Below are positions 17,963-27,451 of a stretch of 64,000 nt of DNA, piece by piece. Within the stretch, counting starts at the first letter, position 1, and every line of letters starts with the position of its first letter. This DNA is from Bordetella petrii (GTDB lineage: Bacteria; Pseudomonadota; Gammaproteobacteria; Burkholderiales; Burkholderiaceae_B). The notes beneath the pieces were generated by a model. It made no database searches. It had not been told where the DNA came from and saw only the letters and a program-made list of their open reading frames with translations. Made by a program: the position numbers and the translations under genes. The stretch lies in contig WMBV01000012.1 of NCBI GenBank assembly GCA_017745595.1, positions 83,088-147,087 of the forward strand, given 5' to 3'.

Positions 17963-18104
17963 GGTGTCAGGCTCCCGCAGGGTGCCTGACACCGCCGCCC
18001 TGGTCCAGGTGTCAGACACCGCCGGCTAGACCGTCTGCATACGGCGGTGTCAGGCACCCTGCGGGAGCCTGACACCTGGACACACCCTGCGGGAGTCAGA
18101 CACC
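17963..18104. repeat. Cluster of palindromic repeats (convergent junction)
   Basis: Full copies lie at 17963-17993 and 18046-18076, with partial copies near 18007-18020 and 18081-18104. The copy at 18046 shares 12 further bases of left flank (GTCTGCATACGG against GTCTGCACACGG) with the copy at 11656. So the mobile or duplicated unit is longer than the palindrome. The cluster separates convergent genes. Confidence 0.82.
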
Positions 18105-18123
18105 TGTTTAGCCTAGCCCGCGC

Positions 18124-19215
18124 TCAGGCCGCGTGGCCCGGGGGCTGGCCGGCATAGCCCAGCCGGGCCGACAGTTCCAGCGCGATCTGGCGCAGCGTGC
18201 CGGGCACCGGGCCGTTCCAGTCGGGGTCCAGGCGTTCGGCTTCGCAGGTGGTCGAGATCGCCAGCACCATATTGCCGCGCCCGTCGTAAACGGGGGCGCT
18301 GAAGGCATTGACCGTTACCTGGTGGCGCGGCGATGACGCCGTGCCGACCGCGCGCGCCAGGCCGTGCTGGCGCGCTTCGGCCACATGCTGGGCAAAGCGG
18401 CCGTTGTCGGGCTGGCCGCTGCGCTCGCGCGCCCGCAGCTCCTGGTCGATGGCCGCCCGGGTCTGTTCGTCGGGCATGAAGGCCGAGAAGGCGCGCCCGG
18501 TGGCCGATTGGGTCAGGCTGACCACCACGCCCGCCTGCAGGTAGGGGCTGACCGGCTGCTTCGACGGTTCCCAGCGCACGATCGTGGCGCCCTGGTTGCC
18601 CCAGACCGCCAGGCCGACGGTGCGCTGGCCGATGCGTTCGCAGATTTCCGGCAGCGCCGCGCTGACGATGCGCTGCGTTTCCAGCGCGGCCAGGCCGGTC
18701 GCGCCGGCCTGGCCGCCGCCCATTTCGCCCAGGTCGTGCGCGAATGTCTTCAGGTACTTGCCATCGCCAAAGGCCAGCGACCGGTGATTGCTGCGGAAGA
18801 TTTTTTCCACCTGCCCGATGTAGACCACATGGTCGCCGCCGGGGTAGGCCGCCACTTTGACGCATTCCAGGTGCGCAGCACAGTCCTGGATGACCGGGAT
18901 GCCGCCCAGGCCGGGCGCGACGGGCACGTTCTGGAATTTGTCCTGCCCCGATTTGGCGAACTGATTGGAAACGCGGACCTGGTGGTCGGCCAGGATGTTG
19001 ACCACGAAACGGTCGCAATCGCGAAAGGCCGGATAGCTGCTGGACGCGGTGGACTGGCTCCACAGGATCAGCGGCGGGTCGAGCGATACCGAGCTGAACG
19101 AATTGGCGGTCACGCCGTAAGGCTGGCCCCGCGGGTCGCGGGTGGTGATCACGGTCACGCCGGTGGGGAAGGCTCCCAGTGCGCGGCGGAATTCCTGGCT
19201 GTCGAATGGCGTCAT
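18124..19215 (-). CDS. Flavin reductase with C-terminal IclR-like domain
   Basis: A 363-residue fusion. Residues 1-165 are a flavin reductase domain of the FMN-binding split-barrel type (FRRALGAFPTGVTVITT, TANSFSSVSLDPPLILWS, FVVNILADHQ), supplying reduced flavin to a monooxygenase. Residues about 170-355 resemble the IclR effector-binding domain (IGQRTVGLAVWGNQGATIVRW, VVSLTQSATGRAFSAFMP, VNAFSAPVYDGRGNMVLAIS). The same architecture is known in the p-hydroxyphenylacetate hydroxylase reductase C1 of Acinetobacter baumannii, where the tail binds substrate and controls the reductase. The start at 19215 gives the family opening. It is the likely partner of the monooxygenase at 20398. Confidence 0.88.
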   Translation of the reverse strand: MTPFDSQEFRRALGAFPTGVTVITTRDPRGQPYGVTANSFSSVSLDPPLILWSQSTASSSYPAFRDCDRFVVNILADHQVRVSNQFAKSGQDKFQNVPVAPGLGGIPVIQDCAAHLECVKVAAYPGGDHVVYIGQVEKIFRSNHRSLAFGDGKYLKTFAHDLGEMGGGQAGATGLAALETQRIVSAALPEICERIGQRTVGLAVWGNQGATIVRWEPSKQPVSPYLQAGVVVSLTQSATGRAFSAFMPDEQTRAAIDQELRARERSGQPDNGRFAQHVAEARQHGLARAVGTASSPRHQVTVNAFSAPVYDGRGNMVLAISTTCEAERLDPDWNGPVPGTLRQIALELSARLGYAGQPPGHAA

Positions 19216-19355
19216 GCTCGCATCCTGTCTGTGTAGAGCAGGGGCGGACTGTGGCCCCGTGCTGCGGCACAGTCTAGGAGGCACCGCGCGCACGCCACAA
19301 ATTGCGTTCGCGTATGCGTCCATTACGAACCGTTATGAATGCGCGCGGGCGCGGT

Positions 19356-20291
19356 TCAGCCCGGATCGTCGAGCTGTTCGCGGAAATGCGCGCGCAGGTA
19401 CTCTTTGAACGCCAGTGCAGCGGCGGACAGGTCGGCCCGGCGCGAGATCACGCAGCCCCAATGCCGGGTGGCGTCCAGGTCCTGGACTTCGATGAGCACG
19501 CGCGATGCGTGCGCATTGCGCTGGACCATGGTGCGCGGCAGGAAGGTGACGCAATTGCCAGCGTCGATCATGCCCAGCAGCATGGGCAGGGTGGACGCGG
19601 TGGTGGGTTCGAAGCTGAGGCCCAGCTTGGCGAATTCATCGGTCAGGTGCTTGCGCAGCGACAGATAGCGGTCCAGGAACATCACGCGGTACGGCGCGAT
19701 CATGGCCAGGGTGACCTTGGCCTGCGTGGCCAGCGGATGGCCGGCGGGCACCACCAGCAGCACCTTTTCTTCGGCCAGCGACTGAAAGCGCAGCCCGCGC
19801 TGTTTGCCGTCGAGTGCCGCGATGCCGAAGTCGGCCGAGTTCTGGGCCACCGACTGCATGACCTGCACATAGGGCAGGTCGCGCAAGACCACGTGCACGT
19901 CGGGATAGCGCGTCTGATAGTCGTGTATCAGCGGCGGCAGCACGGTGGCCGCCAGCATGGGCGTGCACGCGACCACGATGCGGTTGCGGCCGGTTTCGGC
20001 GCTGTGCTGGAACTGGCGCATGACGTCGCGCAGACCGGACAGCGCCTGTTCGGCGGCGTCGCGCAGCCGGATGCCGTCGGGGGTGGGCGTGACGTGGCGC
20101 GTGGTGCGTTGCAGCAGCTTGACCCGCAGCTTGTCTTCGAGCCGCTTGACGCGGTTGGTGACGGCCGGCTGCGACAGGTGCAGCTTGCGCGCCGCGTCGC
20201 TGAAGCTGCCTTCCGCGACGACCCACAGAAAGGTTTCCAGTTCCGAAAGATCGAGCCTGGTGAGGGCGTGGCGTTCATTGGATTTATTCAT
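19356..20291 (-). CDS. LysR family transcriptional regulator
   Basis: A 311-residue LysR protein with the N-terminal helix-turn-helix (LDLSELETFLWVVAEGSFSD, AARKLHLSQPAVTNRVKRLE, about residues 13-55) and a type 2 periplasmic-fold effector domain starting near residue 95. It lies between the flavin reductase and the divergently transcribed monooxygenase, with 106 bases separating the two starts. It likely controls both in response to the monooxygenase substrate. No strong T-N11-A palindrome was picked out in the divergent region by eye. Confidence 0.9.
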   Translation of the reverse strand: MNKSNERHALTRLDLSELETFLWVVAEGSFSDAARKLHLSQPAVTNRVKRLEDKLRVKLLQRTTRHVTPTPDGIRLRDAAEQALSGLRDVMRQFQHSAETGRNRIVVACTPMLAATVLPPLIHDYQTRYPDVHVVLRDLPYVQVMQSVAQNSADFGIAALDGKQRGLRFQSLAEEKVLLVVPAGHPLATQAKVTLAMIAPYRVMFLDRYLSLRKHLTDEFAKLGLSFEPTTASTLPMLLGMIDAGNCVTFLPRTMVQRNAHASRVLIEVQDLDATRHWGCVISRRADLSAAALAFKEYLRAHFREQLDDPG

Positions 20292-20397
20292 GGTGGTTAT
20301 AGATGTATCACGCCCTGGAAATTGTGCATATCCGAGGCGACACCAATACTGACGCCACTTCGACCCCCTTCATTGAACGATTTGAATCGGACGCATT

Positions 20398-21762
20398 ATG
20401 AGCACATCTGAACGCCAAATGGCGCTGGTCGCCTTTCTGCAGGCCCAGAATTGTTCCAATTATGTAGGCTCGTGGCGACACCCGTCGAGCATGACCGACT
20501 ACCTGACGCCAGAGTACTACCAGCGCGTCGCGCGCACGCTGGAAGAGGGCTGCTTCGACATGGCGTTCTTCGACGACCGCCTGGCCATGCCCGACATCTA
20601 CGGCGGCAATCACCTGGAAACCGTGCGCCACGGCGTGCGGGCCATCAAGCTCGAGCCCACGTCCGTGCTGATGGCCATGGCGATGGCCACGCGCCACCTG
20701 GGGCTGGGCGCCACTTACTCGACCACCTATTACGAGCCGTTCCACGTGGCGCGCCTGTTCGCCACCCTGGACCTGATGACCAAGGGGCGCGTGGCCTGGA
20801 ACGTGGTGACGTCCATGAACAACTCCGAGGCCGCGAACTTCGGCCATACCGAACACCTGGAGCACGACCTGCGCTATGACCGCGCCGACGAGTTCATGGA
20901 AGTGGTCATGGGGCACTGGGATACCTGGGAAGACGACATCATCGTGGCCGACAAGGCCGAGAACTACTTTGCCGACCCGGAGAAAGTACGGCGCCTGAAC
21001 CACGAGGGCCGGTTCTTCCGTTCGCGCGGCCCGCTGACCGTGCCGCGTTCGCCGCAGGGGCACCCGGTGATCCTGCAGGCGGGGCAAAGCGGCCGCGGGC
21101 TGGCGTTCGCCGCGCGGTGGGCGGAAGTCGTGTTCGCCAAATATCCCACGCTGGAAGGCGGCGTCAAGCAGTACCAGGCGCTGAAAGACGGCGTGGCGAA
21201 AGCAGGCCGCCATCCCGACGACCTGAAGATCGCCGCCGAGGTGAAGATCATTGCCGCGGAAACCGAGAGCCTGGCCAAGGAAAAGCGCGACATGGTGGCC
21301 GGCCTGTCGCGCCCGATCGACGGGCTGACGATGATAGGCGAGACCGCGAACATCGATTTCTCGGGCCGCCCCTACGAGCAGCCGTTCACCGACGCCGAGC
21401 TGGCGGCAATGTCGTGGCAGAGCCTGCGCGACAAGGTAGTGCAGGTCAGCGGCAAGAAGAATCCCTCGGTGCGCGATTTCGTCGAGGCCTCGGGCCGCGG
21501 CACGCTGAACGACGGGCCGGTATTCTGCGGCACCGGCGAACAGATTGCCGACATGATGGAGGAGTGGTTCAGCAAGGCCTGCGACGGCTTCGTGCTGTCG
21601 GCCACCTCGGTGCCGGGCACTTATGAAGAAATCGTGCGCCTGGTGATCCCGCACTTGCAGAAGCGCGGCCTGGTACGCAAGGCGTATGGCGGCGGCACGT
21701 TGCGGGGCCACCTGGGCCTGCGCCGCCCGCGGGCCGGCGACTGGAAGGCGGGTAGCCGCTGA
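20398..21762 (+). CDS. LLM-class flavin-dependent monooxygenase, NtaA/SnaA/DszA type
   Basis: A 454-residue bacterial-luciferase-like TIM-barrel monooxygenase using reduced FMN and oxygen. Family marks are CSNYVGSWRHP near residue 20, FDMAFFDDRLAMPD (about 53-66), TYYEPFHVARLFATLDLMTKGRVAWNVVTS (about 113-142) and PVILQAGQSGRGLAFAARWAE (about 222-242). Relatives act on nitrilotriacetate, dibenzothiophene sulfone or similar C-N and C-S bonds; the substrate here is unknown. Reduced flavin would come from the reductase at 18124. It is followed by an AtuA-family gene after 14 bases, starting an operon that includes a Liv importer. Confidence 0.9.
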   Translation: MSTSERQMALVAFLQAQNCSNYVGSWRHPSSMTDYLTPEYYQRVARTLEEGCFDMAFFDDRLAMPDIYGGNHLETVRHGVRAIKLEPTSVLMAMAMATRHLGLGATYSTTYYEPFHVARLFATLDLMTKGRVAWNVVTSMNNSEAANFGHTEHLEHDLRYDRADEFMEVVMGHWDTWEDDIIVADKAENYFADPEKVRRLNHEGRFFRSRGPLTVPRSPQGHPVILQAGQSGRGLAFAARWAEVVFAKYPTLEGGVKQYQALKDGVAKAGRHPDDLKIAAEVKIIAAETESLAKEKRDMVAGLSRPIDGLTMIGETANIDFSGRPYEQPFTDAELAAMSWQSLRDKVVQVSGKKNPSVRDFVEASGRGTLNDGPVFCGTGEQIADMMEEWFSKACDGFVLSATSVPGTYEEIVRLVIPHLQKRGLVRKAYGGGTLRGHLGLRRPRAGDWKAGSR

Positions 21763-21776
21763 ACAGGATGCCGCTC

Positions 21777-23141
21777 ATGAAAACAGCTAGCGTACGGATG
21801 ATGTCGGCCAGCGGCATCCTGGGCTATGGCTTTCCCGAGGCGTCGATCCGGGCGGCCATGGAGCTCAAGCCCCACATGGTGGGCGTGGATGGCGGTTCCA
21901 GCGACCCGGGCCCCCATTACCTGGGGTCCGGCAAGACGCTCAATTCCCGCCTGGCGATGAAGCGCGACTTATCGCTGCTGCTGCGCGCGGCCATCGCCAA
22001 CGGCATTCCCATGATGGTGGGCACCTGCGGCGGGGCCGGCGGCGAACCGCATCTGCAGGCCTGCGCCGAAATCATCCGCGAGATTGCGCGCGAACACGGC
22101 CTGCACTTCAAGATGGCCCTGATCCATGCCGAGCAGGATTCCCGGACCATCCGGCAGGCCCTGGACGCGGGGCGCATCCGCCCGCTGGGCCAGGCCGCCG
22201 GGCTGACGGCCTCGCAGGTGGACGAAGCGGTGCGCATTGTCGGCATGATGGGGCCCGAGCCGTATCGGCAGGCGCTGGCCGAGGGGGCGCAGGTCATCCT
22301 GGGCGGGCGCGGCACCGATCCGGCGCCGTGGGTGGCGCTGGCCATGCATCACGGCGTGCCCGAGGCGCCGGCCTGGTATGCGGGCAAGATCCTGGAATGC
22401 GCCTGCAATGCCGCCATTCCCAAGAAGCACGATTGCCTGATGGTGACTGTGGGCGACGACTACGTCGAAGCCGAGCCCCTGAATCCGGAACTGCGTTGCA
22501 CGCCGCTTTCGCTGGCGGTGCAGGCGCTGCACGAGAACGCCAGCCCGGTCTTGCGCTACGAGCCGGGCGGATGCGTGGATTCGCGCGAATGCGTGATCAG
22601 CGCGGTGTCGGACCGGCGGGTGCGGGTGACCGGCATGAAATGGATGCCGCAGCCTTACACCATCAAGCTCGAGGGCGTGCGCCGCGCCGGCTTCAGCGCC
22701 ATGACGTTTGCCGCCACGCGCGACCCCGGATTGATTGGACAGATCGACAGTTTTCTCGAGTTCGTGCGCGGCTCTACCGCCACCAAGGTCGCCGCGCTGG
22801 GATTGGCGCCCGAAGACTGGCAACTGGTGCTGCGCGTTTACGGCGCCCATGGCGTGATGGGGGCCTGGGAACCCAACCCCGGCTTCCTTCCGCAGGAAGT
22901 CGGCATCCTGGCCGAGGTGGTGGGCAAGAACCAGGAGGTGGCGAATGCCGCGCTGTCGCTGGCCCGCGTGACCTTGCTGCATTCGGATTTTCCGGGGCGC
23001 ATGTGCCGCGAAGGGAACATGGCGTTTCCGTTTTCGCCGTCGGACATCGAGCGCGGCGCGGTCTACGAGTTCTTCATGCAGCACGTGATGGACGTGGCCG
23101 ACCCGCTCAGCCTGTTCCCCATCGAATACGAAACTGTCTAG
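21777..23141 (+). CDS. AtuA family protein (acyclic terpene utilisation, DUF1446)
   Basis: A 454-residue protein of the AtuA/DUF1446 family. It is recognised from the opening MMSASGILGYGFPEASIRAAM, the VGVDGGSSDPGPHYLGSGK segment and the GTCGGAGGEPHLQACAEII segment. AtuA lies in the citronellol/geraniol degradation cluster of Pseudomonas but its biochemical role is not settled. The start at 21777 is chosen for AGGA spacing; an ATG at 21768 is possible. It is paired with a DUF4387 gene immediately downstream, a frequent association. Context suggests work on an acid or CoA ester released by the upstream monooxygenase. Confidence 0.86.
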   Translation: MKTASVRMMSASGILGYGFPEASIRAAMELKPHMVGVDGGSSDPGPHYLGSGKTLNSRLAMKRDLSLLLRAAIANGIPMMVGTCGGAGGEPHLQACAEIIREIAREHGLHFKMALIHAEQDSRTIRQALDAGRIRPLGQAAGLTASQVDEAVRIVGMMGPEPYRQALAEGAQVILGGRGTDPAPWVALAMHHGVPEAPAWYAGKILECACNAAIPKKHDCLMVTVGDDYVEAEPLNPELRCTPLSLAVQALHENASPVLRYEPGGCVDSRECVISAVSDRRVRVTGMKWMPQPYTIKLEGVRRAGFSAMTFAATRDPGLIGQIDSFLEFVRGSTATKVAALGLAPEDWQLVLRVYGAHGVMGAWEPNPGFLPQEVGILAEVVGKNQEVANAALSLARVTLLHSDFPGRMCREGNMAFPFSPSDIERGAVYEFFMQHVMDVADPLSLFPIEYETV

Positions 23142-23155
23142 GCGGAGCACACCTC

Positions 23156-23467
23156 ATGGTCAAGCTGAAAGACATTGCCAAGGCCTGCAAAAGCAAGAAT
23201 GCCGGGCCGTTCGCCATCACCCTGGACATCATGTTCGATGACCGGGCGCTGTTCGAGCGCGTGCGCGCCACCGGCGTCATCACGCCGGCGCTGATCGCCG
23301 GGCTGTACGGCGTGCAAGAGCAGGACGTGCTGTTCACCGAATATGCGCCCGCCATGGCCTGGAAGGCGACGCTGCCGCGCCCCGTGCCGTCGGGCGCGGT
23401 GGGCGACGTGGACATCTACGGAGCGCAGCAGCACGCGCCCCTGCTGGATATCGAGATTCCGTTGTAG
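23156..23467 (+). CDS. DUF4387 family protein
   Basis: A 103-residue protein opening VKLKDIAKACKSKNAGPFA, which matches the DUF4387 family of small proteins found beside AtuA/DUF1446 genes. The family has no established activity. The start at 23156 lies 14 bases after the AtuA stop with GGCGGAG upstream. It is cytoplasmic, with no signal or membrane segment. The constant pairing with AtuA suggests the two are subunits of one enzyme; that is inference. Confidence 0.84.
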   Translation: MVKLKDIAKACKSKNAGPFAITLDIMFDDRALFERVRATGVITPALIAGLYGVQEQDVLFTEYAPAMAWKATLPRPVPSGAVGDVDIYGAQQHAPLLDIEIPL

Positions 23468-23484
23468 TACCCGCGCAGCGCGCG

Positions 23485-23529
23485 GCGCATTGCCAAGAGA
23501 CGCATTACCAAGAAACGCATTACCAAGAA
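23485..23529 (+). repeat. 15-bp tandem repeat, three units
   Basis: Units GCGCATTGCCAAGAG, ACGCATTACCAAGAA and ACGCATTACCAAGAA follow one another between the DUF4387 and livJ-like genes. The last two are identical. No function is evident; it could be a slippage-prone spacer or stacked binding sites. Confidence 0.8.
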
Positions 23530-23590
23530 CGACGGCCCGGCCCAGGGCTGCGCTGTCTGGACGCAGTCAGAAAAACCAGGAGAGAGAGAC

Positions 23591-24766
23591 ATGAACCGCA
23601 TGTTGAAAGTGCTGTTGCCCGCCGCATTGATGCTGCCGGGCGCCGTGTTGGCCCAGGACACCCTGAAGATCGGGGCGCTGGTGACCTTGTCCGGGGCGGG
23701 CGCGGCCTGGGGGCAGGCGCTGCTGTACGGCGCCGAACTGGCGGCCGACGACGTCAATGCGCAGGGCGGACTGGAAGTCGGCGGCAAGAAATACAAGATC
23801 GAGGTCATTCCGTACGACGACAAGTACCAGTCGGCCGAAGCGGTCACCGCCGCCAACCGGCTGGTGAGCGACGACAAGGTGAAATACATCATCGGGCCGA
23901 TGGGGTCGGCGCCCGCGCTGGCGGTGCAGCCGCTGACCGAGCGGGAAAAGATCATCATCATGACGCTGGGCTTTACCAACAAGGCGCTCAGCCCCGAAAA
24001 GCCCTATTCGTTCCGCCCCAACCTGACCACCGAGGAAACCTCGTATCCCATCATCGCCTGGCTGGTCGAGCGCTTCAACCTGAAGAAAGTCGGCGGCCTG
24101 TTTCCCAATGACGAATCCGGGCAGCAGATTGCCGGCGACCTCGGGAAGGCCTATAAGCAGGCCGGCGCCGAGTTGTCCAGCAAAGAGTTCTTCGAGCGGC
24201 AGCGCGTGGACATGGTGCCTCTGCTGACCCGCATGCTCAGCGCCGGTATCGACGCCATCGAGCTGGACGGCAACTCGCCCGCCACGGCCGGCATGATCGT
24301 CAGGCAGGCGCGCGAACTGGGCTTTACGGGGCCGATCGTGCGCAACGGCGGCCCGGCGACGCCCGAGATCGTGGCGGTGGCGGGCAAGGCGGCCACCGAG
24401 GGCATGATGGTGACCTCGCTGCAGGACCCCGACAACAAAGAGGTCGCGCAGTACGCGCAGCGCTACGCGGAAAAGTACAACAAGAAAATGAACGGCTTCA
24501 GCCCGGCCTTCTATGACGGCACCCACATGCTGTTCAAGGCCATGCAGAACGCCGGCACCGTTACCGACACCACCAAGGTGCGCGACGCGCTGGAGCAGCT
24601 GAAGGACTACCACGGCATCCAGGGCGTACTGAACTGGAGCGGCAAAGAACGCTACGGCATCAACCACCAGGTTGCGTCGCCGTTCTTTATCTCCGAGGTG
24701 AAAGACGGCCAGGAAGTCACGGTGGCCCGCTGCACCCTGGAAAAGTGCGTCGATATCAAGAAGTAA
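23591..24766 (+). CDS. Liv-type ABC transporter substrate-binding protein
   Basis: A 391-residue periplasmic receptor of the branched-chain amino acid (LivJ/HAAT) family. The signal peptide is NRMLKVLLPAALMLPGAVLA with cleavage before QDTLKIG. The mature protein opens IGALVTLSGAGAAWGQALLYG and includes GPMGSAPALAVQPLTEREKIIIM. GAGAGAGAC upstream serves as ribosome site. It heads a complete Liv importer (receptor, two permeases, two ATPases) embedded in the monooxygenase/AtuA operon. The ligand is more likely an aromatic, amide or other organic acid than leucine. Confidence 0.92.
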   Translation: MNRMLKVLLPAALMLPGAVLAQDTLKIGALVTLSGAGAAWGQALLYGAELAADDVNAQGGLEVGGKKYKIEVIPYDDKYQSAEAVTAANRLVSDDKVKYIIGPMGSAPALAVQPLTEREKIIIMTLGFTNKALSPEKPYSFRPNLTTEETSYPIIAWLVERFNLKKVGGLFPNDESGQQIAGDLGKAYKQAGAELSSKEFFERQRVDMVPLLTRMLSAGIDAIELDGNSPATAGMIVRQARELGFTGPIVRNGGPATPEIVAVAGKAATEGMMVTSLQDPDNKEVAQYAQRYAEKYNKKMNGFSPAFYDGTHMLFKAMQNAGTVTDTTKVRDALEQLKDYHGIQGVLNWSGKERYGINHQVASPFFISEVKDGQEVTVARCTLEKCVDIKK

Positions 24767-24784
24767 ATCAACGGGGGAAGTTCC

Positions 24785-25648
24785 ATGTCCAACCTGCTCG
24801 TTCAGGCGCTGGTCAATGGCGTGATCATCGGCCTGCTGTATTTGCTGATGGCGGTGGGCTTTACCCTGGTGTTCGGGGTAATGCGCATCGTGAACTTCGC
24901 GCACGGCCAGTTCTATATGGTGGGCGCGTTCGCCACCTATGTATTGATGGCCCATTGGGAATGGCCGTTCCTGGCGGCCATGCTGGGCGCCTTCGTGGTG
25001 ACGGCGGCGGTGGGCTGGGTGGTGGAATGGGTGGTGCTCAAGCCGTTTCGCCACGATGAGCTCAACGGCATGATCGCCACCATCGGCGTGGCGATGATTC
25101 TGCAGTCGGCGGCCCTGCTGGTCTTCGGCCCCGATTCGCAGATCATGCCGCAGGTGGCCGAGGGCGTGTTCCGGCTGGGCAGCGCCATCGTGCCGGCGTC
25201 GCGCCTGTATGTGGCGGTGTGTTCGGTGATCATACTGGCGTGCCTGTATGTTTTCCTGATCCATACGCGGCAGGGCAAGGCCTTGCGGGCCGCCGTGCAG
25301 GACATGGAAATCGCCATGGCCCAGGGGGTGCGGGCGAAATTCATGTATCCGCTGGGCTTCAGCATCGGGGTCGGGCTGGCCGCCATTGCCGGCGCCCTGA
25401 TGGCTCCGCTGTTCTCGGTGTCGCCGTTCATCGGCAGCACACCGCTGCTCAAGGCCTTCATCGTGGTCATTCTGGGCGGCCTGGGCAGCATCCCGGGCGC
25501 GGCCCTGGCCAGCCTGCTGCTGGGCATTATCGAAAGCGTGGCCAGCTCATTCATCAGCAACAGCGTGGCCGAGATCCTGATCTTCGTGCTGGTGATGGGT
25601 ATCTTGGTGGTGCGCCCGGCGGGGCTGCTGGGCAAGGCGGAGGCATGA
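24785..25648 (+). CDS. livH: Liv-type ABC transporter permease (LivH family)
   Basis: A 287-residue inner-membrane permease with about eight hydrophobic segments. LivH-family signatures are NGVIIGLLYLLMAVGFTLVFGVMRIVNFAHG near the N-terminus, the loop QGKALRAAVQDMEIAMAQGV near residues 163-182 and GLGSIPGAALASLLLGIIES near 238-257. It forms the translocation path with the LivM-type protein encoded one base downstream. GGGGGAAG precedes the start. Confidence 0.93.
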   Translation: MSNLLVQALVNGVIIGLLYLLMAVGFTLVFGVMRIVNFAHGQFYMVGAFATYVLMAHWEWPFLAAMLGAFVVTAAVGWVVEWVVLKPFRHDELNGMIATIGVAMILQSAALLVFGPDSQIMPQVAEGVFRLGSAIVPASRLYVAVCSVIILACLYVFLIHTRQGKALRAAVQDMEIAMAQGVRAKFMYPLGFSIGVGLAAIAGALMAPLFSVSPFIGSTPLLKAFIVVILGGLGSIPGAALASLLLGIIESVASSFISNSVAEILIFVLVMGILVVRPAGLLGKAEA

Positions 25649-25649
25649 G

Positions 25650-26657
25650 ATGAACATGAGCAAAACCGTTCTGCCGCCGATGTCCCATGAGGCCGATCCG
25701 GCGCTGATCCGCGGCTCGGCGGCGGCGCGCCCGCCGAAAGCCGCCGCGCTGGGCCTGCTGGCTGTGCTGGTGGGCTTGCCGTTCCTGATGAACCAGGCCT
25801 TCAGCTATCACCTGGCCATTTTCATCTGCATCAACGCCATCATCGTGATGTCGCTGTCGCTGCTGGCCCGCGCCGGCCAGATTTCGCTGTGCCACGGCGC
25901 GCTGGTGGGCGTGGGGGCGTATGTGTCGGTGGCCTGCGTCAAGGGGTGGCAGTGGCCCTTCCTCGCGGGCGTCGCGGCCGCGATGCTGGCGGCCGCCTGC
26001 GTGGCCTATCTGCTGGGCCGCATCGTGCTGCGGCTGCAAGGGGTGTACTTCGTTCTGATCACGTTCGCATTCAGCGAGCTGGTGCGCCTGGTGCTGCTGG
26101 AATGGGCGGACCTGACCGGCGGCGCCAACGGCATCACGAATATACCGGCGGCCAGTATCGCCGGCTTCGTGTTCAGCGATAAACCGGCCTTTTATGCGCT
26201 GGCCGCGCTGGTCATGTTGGCGGTGCTGGTGTTCTTCTGGTTCTTCTATGCTTCGCCCGCCGGCGAGGCGGTGGATGCGGTAGGAGAAAACCCCGCCCTG
26301 GCCGAATCCAGCGGCATCGGCGTGCGCCGCACGCAGCTTTACGCCTTTACCCTGGCCAGCGCCTTCGCCGGGCTGGGCGGCGCGCTGCTGGCCCATTACC
26401 TGCGCTACATATCGCCGGAATCGTTCAACATGCATTATTCGGTGGCGCTGATCATCATGATGGTGGTGGGCGGGCGCAAGTTCCTGCTGGGCGGGCTGAT
26501 CGGCGCGCTGGTGATGACGCCGCTGCCCGAACTGTTTCGCGGCGCCGTCGAGACGCAGGACATCTTCTATGGCGTGGCGCTCATCCTGATGCTGCACTTC
26601 ATGCCGCAGGGGCTGGCCAGCGTCCGTCTGCACCGCAAGCAAAGGAAAACGCCATGA
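25650..26657 (+). CDS. livM: Liv-type ABC transporter permease (LivM family)
   Basis: A 335-residue membrane permease. After a soluble N-terminal tail of about 30 residues it shows the LivM pattern [25 protein letters not shown], the conserved [22 protein letters not shown] loop (about residues 207-228) and [19 protein letters not shown] near the end. It partners the LivH-type protein. The stop overlaps the start of the first ATPase by 4 bases. Confidence 0.93.
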   Translation: MNMSKTVLPPMSHEADPALIRGSAAARPPKAAALGLLAVLVGLPFLMNQAFSYHLAIFICINAIIVMSLSLLARAGQISLCHGALVGVGAYVSVACVKGWQWPFLAGVAAAMLAAACVAYLLGRIVLRLQGVYFVLITFAFSELVRLVLLEWADLTGGANGITNIPAASIAGFVFSDKPAFYALAALVMLAVLVFFWFFYASPAGEAVDAVGENPALAESSGIGVRRTQLYAFTLASAFAGLGGALLAHYLRYISPESFNMHYSVALIIMMVVGGRKFLLGGLIGALVMTPLPELFRGAVETQDIFYGVALILMLHFMPQGLASVRLHRKQRKTP

Positions 26658-27451
26658 CCGACGCAACGATCACTACGCCGCTGCTGCAAGTGCGGGGCCT
26701 GAGCAAGCGGTTCGGCGGCCTGCTCGCGGTCAGCGATCTGTCGCTGGAGGTGGCGCACAACGAGGTGGTGGGCCTGATCGGCCCGAACGGCGCCGGCAAG
26801 AGCACGGCGTTCAACCTGATCAGCGGCACCCTGGCGCCCACCGCCGGCCGCGTGCTGCTGGCGGGCGAAGACATCACCGGCAAGGCGCCCAACGTGGTGG
26901 TGCGCCGCGGGCTGGCGCGCACGTTCCAGTCGACCTCGGTGTACCCGGCCGCCACGGCGGCGCAGAACCTGCTGCGGGGCGCGCTGTCGACCCTGCCGGG
27001 CTCGATCTGGACGCATGCCATCACGACGCGGGCGCGGCGGGCGGCGCTGCAGCGCGTGGCGCGCGAGGTGGACGAGATTTTGGAACTGACCGGCCTGGGC
27101 GCGTACCGCGACGTGCCGGCGGGCGGCCTGGCCTATGGCCACCAGAAACTGCTGGGCGTGGCGATCGGCTTCGCGACCCGGCCGCGCATCCTGCTGCTGG
27201 ACGAGCCGGCCGCGGGCCTGAATGGCGAAGAATGCGCGGAACTGGGCCGGCTGCTGCAGCGCCTGCAAGGGCATCGCCGCATTTCGGTGCTGTTCGTCGA
27301 ACACCACATGGCCGTGGTGATGGCCCTGTGCCAGCGCATTTACGTGCTGGTGCAGGGGCGCAAGATCGCCGAAGGCACGCCACGGCAGATCCAGGCCGAT
27401 CCCGCCGTCATCGAAGCCTACCTGGGAGCCCCCGACTATGCCCACGCTTGA
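26654..27451 (+). CDS. livG: Liv-type ABC transporter ATP-binding protein (LivG family)
   Basis: A 265-residue ATPase with Walker [10 protein letters not shown] (about residues 42-50), a Q-loop in [13 protein letters not shown], and the signature variant [14 protein letters not shown] in place of LSYGQQRR. Walker B is [12 protein letters not shown] and the switch histidine is in [11 protein letters not shown]. The variant signature keeps the glycine and Q/H pattern of LivG proteins. It overlaps the LivF-type gene by 14 bases, so the two ATPases are translated together. Confidence 0.93.
   Translation: MTDATITTPLLQVRGLSKRFGGLLAVSDLSLEVAHNEVVGLIGPNGAGKSTAFNLISGTLAPTAGRVLLAGEDITGKAPNVVVRRGLARTFQSTSVYPAATAAQNLLRGALSTLPGSIWTHAITTRARRAALQRVAREVDEILELTGLGAYRDVPAGGLAYGHQKLLGVAIGFATRPRILLLDEPAAGLNGEECAELGRLLQRLQGHRRISVLFVEHHMAVVMALCQRIYVLVQGRKIAEGTPRQIQADPAVIEAYLGAPDYAHA

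Noticed and set aside
23567..25264. A 565-codon open frame opposite the livJ and livH genes
   Set aside because: Low-complexity His/Gly/Arg/Ala protein with no recognisable domain; the Liv genes on the + strand are certain.
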